64,000 bases of DNA. Origin: Pseudeuparius sepicola. Its lineage: Eukaryota; Arthropoda; Insecta; Coleoptera; Anthribidae. A program made the position numbers and the translations under genes. The stretch covers positions 20,192,501-20,256,500 of the forward strand of contig OY987301.1 in assembly GCA_963920635.1 (NCBI GenBank), in the 5' to 3' direction. Below the pieces are notes generated by a model, which was not told where the DNA came from, did no database searches, and saw nothing but the letters and a program-made list of their open reading frames with translations. Positions 55,147 to 64,000 of the stretch are shown here, piece by piece (position 1 is the first letter of the stretch; the number at the start of each line of letters is the position of its first letter).

Positions 55147-56890
55147 TAATGGCTGAGTACAGAGAAAAATGGCATTTAAAGAAATACTTTAAATAAAGCG
55201 GGTATCCAACCGACATAATAAAAATGGTATGTTCTGTGGAAACAAATTTTAAAGGCGTCGCGACGCTCAACGTTGTAAATTTTGTTCACCAGTTTACACG
55301 TTACAAGTATATATGCGCGGATAGAAACAATAAAACACATTTTTTTAAAAAAGAAAATTTACAGCCTTTTGCGAAAAAAAATTAGTTGTAGTAAGTGAAT
55401 CGCCCTGTATCAAAAGAACTGTATCCAAGCAGCTGTTCACTATATATATGTTAAACTTGACCTCTGCGTCTTTGAAAACTAGTAGTAAAGTTTGTATTAA
55501 TTTGTACTTTTGTATTTCAATTATGGTTTATAAATAAATTATTTATTATTATTATTATTTGTTTAGTATTTCCAGCAGTGAAAAACTTAACATCTATTAA
55601 TAAAGAAACTCCGAAATCTTTATTCATTTGGAATCGGCGAGCTCTTGATGCTGAATTCGTGAAACTCTGAGAATTAAGCAAATAATCCTTAGGTATATTC
55701 TTACTATCTACTCTTACTTACAGTACAGCCAAGAAATCTTAACAAACATCTGGAAATCTGCGATAGTGTCCCCAAAACAGGGAAATAAACTAACTACTAT
55801 GGCAAGCAACTCTTTATTACCCATTACATGAAAAGTAATGGTGCGAAACCATTAGCATTAAGCTTCGTAAATATCTTGGGCCCAACAAAATTATTTATGG
55901 TCTCTAACGTTTAAAAAAAGGGTTCATAGTTGATCTAGATATTTTCCATAAAATATCCATATAGTTTTAGTGACTTGCCCTTTGGAGTAGAGTGGTTAAC
56001 AAACATTTTGATTTTGGGAGAGTTGAGGGGGTGGTTAGGAAGGTGGGGTAAAGTAAATAGAGCGCTAACTTCGCATAGGAATTTTCGTTGTTTTGATTCA
56101 ACTTTTACTTCACGAGAAGTACCAACCTATTTTTATTTTAAATTTTGAATATCTACTACTAGAAGAGCACTTTATAACAGCGATGTATTTACATAGTTCT
56201 GTTTACATTAAAAAACACACTTACCCAGATAGGTATGCATTTTTATTAGTTCTTTATTGTTTACTCATATATTTACATACACTTTTTAGAATGCTAAATA
56301 AAATAGCTTTCCTTTCCTCGTGTCGTCGGGGCCCGTTTGATCTCAAATATCTCATACGGGGATCTCATTTTTCTCTTGCGTCGCTAATGCGTCTTGAACC
56401 TTTAACCCCGATAAATTCCTTCCTCCGTGAATAAAACAGAGTTCTCAATGATTTCCATTTCGATAGTAACATTCCTAGTATCTTTAATAATGAGATTTCG
56501 TTTGCATCCGTCCGACTTGAGGTCGTCACGGATCATGTATAGGCACATAAAATGATTTCCGATGATGTTATACAGCTTGAATCGTCCTTTGTTGCTGGAA
56601 AACAATAAATGCGTTTATGTTGGGCTATGCATTAATGGATTTTCTAAATATTATAACAGCAAAAGTCGTAAAAAAACAGATTAGTTTAGGGATTTTAGGC
56701 TATGAATAAACCAGCGGAAAAGATAGTGCGGGCAGTTACTTGTTATTGTATTGTTCCCCGTTCACTTTTGAACGGATTAAGATATCGGTATTAAATTTCG
56801 TATTCGCAATCTTGCCTACAGTAGGAAGGTTCGGAACGCTTTTGGGCAAAATCGCTCCACGCGAAGGGGTGAAAATTTGGAATATGATAG
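55147..56890. other. Integrin intron 3: no gene recognised
   Basis: Contains a (ATT)n run near 55541-55559. The 56093-56434 frame has hydrophobic parts but no family match or splice support. Confidence 0.4.
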
Positions 56891-57006
56891 TTACCTAGGC
56901 ACTGAAGTTCAATTTTTTTATGACTCATGTGGAATTTAGTTGCCGAGGCCTCTGGCCGAGGCAAATAAACCACATGAGTCACAAAAGGAACTTCAGTGCC
57001 GAGGTA
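56891..57006. mobile_element. Snap-back element, 116 bp
   Basis: CCTAGGCACTGAAGTTC / GGAACTTCAGTGCCGAGG and GACTCATGTGG / CCACATGAGTC fold around GCCGAGGCCTCTGGCCGAGGC. The motif TTCAGTGCCGA recurs at 57426 and (as TTCACTGCCGATTTC) at 57470. Confidence 0.75.
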
Positions 57007-57679
57007 CATATTAAATATTTTTTTGAAATCGGAAAAAAAATGTTTTATTAGGCAAGAAAATAATCATACGGGATTACCCGTCCATGAACCGACTACGCGC
57101 GGCGTTGCTTGACTTTGACGATCGCTCTACCTAGGTCAAGTATGACAAAGACACGGCCGCTTCGAACAGAAAAACCAAACTGCTGCTTGTTGTGCAGCCT
57201 CAATAACAAATCTATCGATATTCAAACCTACTAAAATATTTATACTGAAAGATTGCGGTGCTATAGGTAACAATTTCAAAATGCGTACGAAAAGTTAAAT
57301 GGGCCTTTATTGGCCGGGTTTTTAATATTTGGTCACTTTTGATGGGCGATGGTTCCGCGTCTGGCATTTGATGTTTATATCTCGCCAAGGCCTACTTATT
57401 GAAAAAATCGTACAATAATGGGCTACTTCAGTGCCGATTTCTGAGCTTTTAATGACGATTTTGGGACACTTCACTGCCGATTTCAAGAATATAATATGCT
57501 ATTTAGTTTTTTGCAATAAAATAGTTTTTAACTTGGCACATAATTGTTACTAAAGAGAATTTTTGACATTTTAATAAATAAAGAGGGGGGTTGAAAGGGG
57601 TACAAAGGGGTGAATTTGCGAGTGATATGTAATTTTCTATGTTGTTGGGGTCAAGAAATTCAATTTTTTCCGTAGAAAC

Positions 57680-58140
57680 AAAGTAGGTAAATAAGAATGG
57701 TTATGAGTTTATGAAATTCTAAAACAAAACAAGTTAAATATGTATAAGATTTAGATTTGTGTCCAATATTGGAATCTGCTATTAAATAATGGATTTAAAA
57801 TGAGTGATCTAGAAATAGTAGTTATCTCATGGGCAGGTTTTTTGATAATATGGTTTTTCGAAGAATGCATCCTTTTAAAAATTTAGTGTAGAACCTAATA
57901 ATATGTAGTTGTTTGTAGAGATGCAAAATGCTGGAGAATTTTCAGTAAGAACGAACTAGGAATAAGCATATTATGTGCTTTATGACATTATTTGCATCAA
58001 TAAGGTAAATGAGAATGCATGAACCGATGAAAGTCTAAAAAATTGAAAACATGTTTGCAATATTGGAATTTACTATTAAATACTGGATTTAAAAATAGTG
58101 ATGTGGAAGTAGTGATTCCATTGGTAGCATTTTTTTAGTT
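57680..58140. repeat. Two diverged tandem copies of a repeat of about 300 bp
   Basis: AATATTGGAATCTGCTATTA, AATAATGGATTTAAAA (57762 on) and AATATTGGAATTTACTATTA, AATACTGGATTTAAAA (58058 on) are preceded and followed by similar sequence. The family also occurs at 47290-47400. Confidence 0.6.
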
Positions 58141-59494
58141 TGCAAAGCATAGGTGCGGTGCAGTTGTAGACAGTAAAGCATTGTTTTCAATGCTCAAACT
58201 ATAAGCGGTTTTTGTCATTGTTTCAAGGTAGGCACCTACTTTGCGCACTAGTGTGCTAAACAAGTATTTTGCGCAATATTTTGAATCAGTAATACAATAA
58301 ATATACTTTGGTTTATAAAAGGAAAACTTAAAAACAGTCCTAATATAATATAAGTCGGTTAGGGTATTCTGATCACTCTTGCGATTTTGAAGGAAAATTG
58401 ATGTCAGACTTCACAGCCGTTTTTGTATATAGAAATTTGTTTTGTACATTTATGATCCGCCCTCAGCTGATTTTTTGTTACTTTCATGAATACGCGACTG
58501 CTTTACCATTTGAATACTCGGGGGTCCAGAGAGATGTGTCATTTGAGTAAAAAAATGGGGGAGAGGCGTTGTTTTAAATTTATAGGTACCTAAATTAGCA
58601 ATTTGCACATTTCACTCGCTTTTGTTAATAATTGTAGGTATGTGTGTCGTATCTGATCATTGGATAACAAAAATCATTTATTTGTCAACGTTCATTTAAA
58701 TATTAAATAAATCATAACATTTTTGGTGATCTCTACGTGAAAATCAAATTATGTGACTACTATCCTTATAGTTATCCTACTTATCCTCAGTTAGAAAAGA
58801 TTTGTTAACCGTTGGATAATTATGGATATTGGAGATTTTTCACCATTTTTAGCTGGCTATTTTCCTTCCCATAACGTTGTGACATAATACAAGGAAGAAA
58901 CCTTTCATATGTGACATATCAATTATTTTGTATGCTGTTAGTGACTGACCAACTGGTCTAACTAGATTATTTCATTTCGTGTAGATATTATTAGACAGCA
59001 ATCACCGACTCTTTGTGCAAAAGCAAACATGAATCACACTCTATATATTGTCAGTCATTTAGGTATATGTTCTTCTCCTGAAGTCAACCCGTTTGTCATC
59101 ACAATCAATACAACGTATCGAGGACGGTTCTTCCAAAAACAGATGACATCTGGCGTCGCGAATGCCCGTATATATAAATGTGACTCACTCTGTACATAAA
59201 AGAACTGTCGGCGCAGAGATGGCACAAAGGAGACGTAGAGCCATTTATGGAGGGTCACAAAGGCTCACAGTCCGGAATTTTCAAGTCTTTTTATGCCAAG
59301 TATTTCACTAAAGATACTGCTGCTTACATTACCCCTGAATTAATTTCTTACAAGATTTTCAGCGCGCGGGAGATGGGCTTTTGCCGCGCTGAACAGGGAC
59401 GTACTCCAGAGAATTTCAGTCCCTGCATCCAACTAAATAACAAAAACATATGATATTTTAAATTTAACGCCTTTGCATCTTGTTTCTTTATATT

Positions 59495-59612
59495 ATAGAT
59501 TTTTTCACGTAGGATTCAGTGGCGTACACTGATTTTTTCCAGGAGGTGAGAATTTAAAAATATACTTAAATATAACCTGCAAAATTATCGAAAATGGGAC
59601 ACCCTGTATACA
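59495..59612. mobile_element. CACCCTG-ended repeat, family of 19790-20090
   Basis: Shares TATAGATTTT, GGAGGT(A/G)AGAATTT, AAATATAACCTGCAAA and GAAAATGGGACACCCTGTA with 19966-20092 in the same orientation. Confidence 0.6.
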
Positions 59613-59878
59613 TCTACTCTAATTATCTTTCTCGTGGCAACCTAGTAACGGCAAATCTTTGGGCAACAATATTCTGCAATATGTATTTTTCGACCTCTAT
59701 AGAAATTTAGCCATAGCATGGTCCCAAAAGTATTAATAGGTATCTGTTGTAGCCGTCAGGTGGCGATTTCTATTAGATAGGTACAAAATATATTATGTTA
59801 CATGCAAATCATTTTTTATTAAACAATCAGGAACCTATTGACAGCTACCTACAATGTTTTGTCTACAATAATAAAAAC

Positions 59879-60214
59879 AATAGAACTTTACAAGTTAGTG
59901 GATTATATGGATCGAGTGATGGATTCAAAGATTATCTATTTTCCACACCGAAACCCATGGTATGCACTTATATTATGCCTGGTGGACAAAAATTAGGTAC
60001 CCAAACTATTGGCTACCCAAACTACTGGGTATACCTACCTAATTTTTGACCACCATCAGGCATAATATAAGTGCATACCATGGGTTTCTTCGAGGGAGAC
60101 AGTGTGAGGGGACCTGAGGAAGTAAATAAATTTTACGAAACGTCGGCTAAATTGGAAAATAATCTTTGAATCCATCACTCGATCCATAGAGCCACTAACC
60201 TGTAAAGTTCTATC
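59879..60214. mobile_element. Snap-back element with an insertion in one arm
   Basis: ATAGAACTTTACAAGTTAGT pairs with CTAACCTGTAAAGTTCTAT; CATGGTATGCACTTATATTA pairs with ATAAGTGCATACCATGG. The right arm has about 50 extra bases (near 60090-60145, GAAACGTCGGCTAAATTGG) that the left lacks. The centre reads AATTAGGTACCCAAACTA / GGTATACCTACCTAATT. Confidence 0.75.
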
Positions 60215-61389
60215 ATTATTCTAGGATCGCTAAAATCAGCAGCAGTAATAATAAAAATAATTAATAAATTCTGTATTTCTTTATTAACGTGAAAAGGATC
60301 TGAACATTTCAAGATACTTATACGGAAGCCAATTCTATTTTTCAAAACCGGCTTGTTGCGGATTACTTAAACATACAAGATGTCTATGATAAAAATACTT
60401 TTCATCGTGAAACGACAACGCCACGAGGGAAAGATAATAAACTATCCTGGTCCTGGTTACTGCCAGTGGTCCAGATTAGATTTTAAATGATAACGTTGAG
60501 GAATGTTTGATATCGATATGTAATAAACATTCCTGGATTGGCTACGGAGTTAGTTTTATTTGCTTGTTATGTAGGAATTCGCAATAGGTATAGAATGCGT
60601 TCACAAGACTTGTGACTTATTTTAATTATGCATGGTATGATAGGCTGAGAACATAGCAAATCTCAAAATGAAGATAATGGAGACCAAAATATGACTAATG
60701 CAATATGCGCATAACGTATATCCGTTGTATCCCGTAGAAATATTATTGTTTCTTATAGTTCAAAAATTTCAAAAAGACTTCAAAATATTGCAGTAGATAA
60801 GCTAACTAATTTGTGCTGACTGTTCGCTTTCATAAAATGAAAATGCTGACAAATACCTAGTTCATTTGATAAACAAATTATACTTTTACTAATTTATAAC
60901 ATAGAATATAATCTCACAGTCTGAAGTTAAAAGCTTCTTAGCATTTCTTTAGTGCAGCAGAAACAATTATTTATTTAGTAGGTACAACATACAATATGAA
61001 ACCAGATTTCAAAAAGACATGACATTTTTCGAACCTGTCACGGGGATATTCATAGACAAGAGACTGCAATCTGCAACGTTATCGGAATGAGATATTATTT
61101 GTGATTTATCGGATATCTTTCCAAATATACAAAATAGCCACCAACGAGTTTTTACTGAGCCGCCATTGAAACTGCCAATATAATGTGGTTAAAAATGGCG
61201 GCGGATCTATTTTCGTTGCCTGATACCGCACACTGCACCTGGAATTCAACCAAAACTCGTCCAAAAACGATATGCCCTGGACTTGTTACGCGTAAATTTT
61301 TATTTCTTTAGTAACTGTACAGTCTAGAATTTATTGTCTATAAGTTTATTTCTGACCAAGTATAAATACCTAATGAAATGTCCGCATCC

Positions 61390-61720
61390 AGAACCCTCGA
61401 AATTGATCCGATACGGCCCAGACCCAGGCCGACCTGTCGGCAGATAAAGGTAATGCTCGCGACCTCCTCTATGTTGCGCCCGGGTGTGAAAAAATTAACA
61501 TAATCATCCAGCGCCTACTTAGCCCGAGCCCGCCGTCCATTAGCCTTCTTCGGCTTCGATCGCCGGTATTGGCTTTTTACAATTTCCGCCCGCCGCCTGT
61601 CTTGATCGGAGTTGGGCCGAGTTACACTTAAATTGGTCTATGTGCCTCAATTAGATAATTACACGTGTTGCGGCGGCCTGGTGGGCACCGAAACGGTTTT
61701 CTTTGCTAAAGCGAGTGATG
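61390..61720. promoter_or_regulatory. GC-rich island with homeodomain-like sites in integrin intron 3
   Basis: Includes CCCAGACCCAGGCCGACC, CGCCCGCCGCCTGTC, CTCAATTAGATAATTACACG (two TAAT-type cores) and a CACGTG at 61662. No frame with a known domain. Possible enhancer; inference only. Confidence 0.35.
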
Positions 61721-61920
61721 AAACGTCTATTTATACATGCATTGACGTGCCCGACAGAGGCAAGGGGGGTTTATTCCCCTAAAAATATTTCCATTACATA
61801 ATATTACATTAAAATTTAACTTAGTCCCAACCCCAACCTTTGACCACAGCACCAACAGCATTGACTGAAATGTCAAATTTAAGTCAACTGTATTCAAAAC
61901 TACATCATATCGTGTTTATA

Positions 61921-62675
61921 CAGGGTGCGGCAAATCAAACAGGGCAGTTTTGAAGGGCTATTAAAGAAAAGGCACAACTTACGAAAAAGTGGTTTATTCT
62001 GCTTGAGTCAGTACTACACCCCATTTTTTTCACTTAAGTTTTAAAGAGCACATCGACAAGATTATGTCCCCCAGAAGCGATGCACTGATTTAGGCGATTT
62101 CTGAAGTTTTCAACTGCGTTCTGGCACATATCGATCGGAATGGCGGCGATTTCCTCTCTAATACGGATCTTCAATTCTTCCAAGTTGCAAGGAGGATGTT
62201 TAAAAGCCTTTTCCGTGAGATAGCCCCACAGGAAAAAATCGCAAATGCTCAAATCCGGTGATCTCGCCTTGCCGACCACCCCAGGTCGCCCCTCAGAGAG
62301 ACGAGACGCGCAGGGACCATCTACCGCAATTTTGTCATTGAAATCTGCACTGTGTAGGCCCTAGTTGGAACTAATATACTCAAAGCCTTGTTCTTCAGCC
62401 AACCGTTTCAATTCTGACTCAAAAATGTTCTTTAGTAGTGATGTCTCCGCCATTCCTATATCGATATGTGCCAGAACGCACTTGAAAACTTCAGAAATCG
62501 CCTACATCAGTGCATCGCTTCTGGAGGACATAATCTTGTCGATGTGCTCTTTAAAACTTAAGTGAAAAAAATGGGGTGTAGTACTGACTCAAGCAGAATA
62601 AACCACTTTTTCGTAAGTTGTGCCGATTTTTTTTAATAGCCCTTCAAAACTGTCCTGTTTGATTTGCCGCACCCT
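61921..62675. mobile_element. Mariner-type fold-back derivative with a transposase remnant
   Basis: TA/CAGGGTGCGGCAAATCAAAC at the left and its inverted copy at the right, with TA at 62676-62677. The arms (61921-62146 and about 62455-62675) each include the last part of a transposase gene, so the 3' end was duplicated in inverted orientation. 755 bp. Confidence 0.85.
62034..62279 (-). pseudogene. Mariner-type transposase C-terminus
   Basis: Reads RSPDLSICDFFLWGYLTEKA, NLEELKIRIREEI, VENFRNRLNQCIASGGH, ending VLFKT and stop at 62034. CDFFLWG contains the position of the third catalytic acid of Tc1/mariner-type (IS630 superfamily) enzymes. The first two catalytic acids are absent. It is the end of an ancestral gene of about 1 kb; this copy cannot transpose by itself. 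Confidence 0.85.
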
Positions 62676-62677
62676 GT

Positions 62678-63593
62678 AGTTATTGTGAGCAATTTTGCTG
62701 ACCAGATTTTGCCATAGTTTATGAAATGATCAATTAATTATACTCCAATGCTTTTGAGCTTATGGATTGAGCTCTCAAGGCGTCCCGAAGAACCTCGGTC
62801 CCACTGCTGATTCGATGGTTTTTCAAATAATTAGTAAATAATTAAATAATGGACTTTCGATTACAAGCACTAAAAATTCAATTTTAATTTCTTTACCAAT
62901 CAATTGTTGGTAATAAATTATCGTAACTTCATTGTTGGATGGTGAATTCACCGAATTTTTAAGAGTCAGGTTCAGTGGAGAACGGGACATAAATCACAAC
63001 AATATGACGATATAATAACAACATTTTTTGATGACATGGCGAAGTTTGAAACAAAATTAAAAAATATATAACAAACGACATTAAACATGACAAAGTGAAG
63101 CCCGACGTGAAGCGTTTTTGCGATGATTTCATATATTTCCAATCCAGTTGCATTTAGACACCTCTATTTGTATTCATTTCTTCACATATTGAACCTCAAA
63201 TGCAAATATGTATTTATTTCCAACATGAAAGCAGTTTGTTTATCTTTATTTTTTCATGTCAGAATTACATATATATCTATAGTATTTTCTTGATACTCAC
63301 CTATAGCAGACTATAGTCTGTTTGGAAATTAAAGGCTCATTATAAATGCAAATCCTGTACGGGGTTTGTATGTGAAATACTAAAAATATCCATGGTTTAG
63401 AACAGAAGTAATGTAGTTGCAAAATGCCTCCAAATAATACCACACAATGGAAATTGGGATCGAGCAGATATGTTTACGGTATCAAGTGTCGAAATAGGGT
63501 TTCAATTTCATTGGGAGTAATAATTTTTTGACATTTAACAAATTTATTTGAACTTACTAATTTATTTCACAGCAAGCATTTGACACTCTAATA
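62678..63593. other. Integrin intron 3: nothing recognised
   Basis: AT-rich, short frames only, no exon like the expected integrin exon 4. Confidence 0.4.
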
Positions 63594-64000
63594 CAGGGTG
63601 ATTCACGTAAGTGGTTCATTAGAAGTTGACGAGGAAGGAGTGCGAATTTTAATTTGAAATTTTGGTTACTTATATAACAGGTTGTAAACTTTCTTTCTAA
63701 AATATTTTCAACTTCCGATCACTTCCGGTTATACCGGAAGTCGATAGCAACTTTGTTATTTCAAATAGAACACCCTATATTTTATTACACCATTTGGTTC
63801 CCTATCAAATTCCAAATCTTTTTTCTGAATAGAATGTATACCCTATTCCTAACCCTTTTCGAGATATTCGCAAATTTTTGATTTTTTTGAGTGTTGCAGC
63901 CATCGACCATAGTGATGATAACTTTGAAATTTATGAATCTGGAAAACTGAAATTTTTAACTGTCGTAGGCGAAAGTCAACTTTATTAAATGGTCTGATGC
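63594..64000. mobile_element. Left end of a CAGGGTG mariner-type element, cut by window edge
   Basis: TA/CAGGGTGATTCACGTAAGTG starts the unit. An internal hairpin, ACTTCCGGT/ACCGGAAGT (63723-63742), follows. The right end is outside the window. Confidence 0.5.

Noticed and set aside
62365..62565. 66-codon plus frame as a gene
   Set aside because: It is antisense to the duplicated transposase end in the right arm of the fold-back.

Overview
This is a piece of an insect nuclear genome. It is AT-rich, has large introns, spliced exons with GT-AG borders, and a heavy load of arthropod-type transposons (DIRS, Penelope, non-LTR, hAT, and Tc1/mariner-like miniature elements whose ends read CAGGGTG). 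The mix of DIRS, Penelope and CAGGGTG elements would fit a beetle, but the order cannot be fixed from this sequence alone.

Three host genes can be read exon by exon, with matching reading phases at nearly every junction. (1) Minus strand, 11532 down to 1822 and beyond the left edge: an ionotropic receptor of the Ir21a type (seven exons seen, from the signal peptide to transmembrane segment M3; the rest of the ligand-binding domain lies to the left of the window). (2) Minus strand, 15989 to 11901: a complete nine-exon gene for the ER beta-1,3-glucosyltransferase B3GLCT (474 codons plus stop), which ends in the ER-retention-like tetrapeptide HNEL. It lies head to tail with Ir21a, with 368 bp between its stop and the Ir21a start. 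(3) Plus strand, from 16895: the first three coding exons of an alpha integrin most like alpha-PS2 (inflated), separated by introns of 21.2 kb and 9.1 kb; a third intron continues past the right edge. Genes 2 and 3 are divergent across about 0.9 kb.

Most of the remaining DNA is intron filled with mobile elements, many nested. The Ir21a introns hold a DIRS-like element (1-1320), a hAT miniature element with a perfect 8-bp target duplication inside an ACGGTCT-rich inverted-repeat element (4063-5620), a decayed LINE interrupted by a 674-bp mariner-type element, and a 1.37-kb fold-back. The integrin introns hold further LINE, Penelope, hAT and mariner-type copies, a tRNA-related repeat joined to a hairpin module (two copies), and many snap-back palindromes. 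They also contain several GC-rich islands that no repeat explains and that may be regulatory.

The most interesting single item is the hAT derivative at 42416-43531. It has a perfect 8-bp target duplication and, inside it, what looks like a heat-shock promoter (GAA/TTC pentamer array, TATATAAG, purine-rich leader) ahead of a decayed transposase. Other points worth checking are the tRNA-like sequence flanked by inverted repeats (12714-12845), a mariner relic whose transposase end was duplicated as inverted arms (61921-62675), and a 38-bp intron in the B3GLCT gene.
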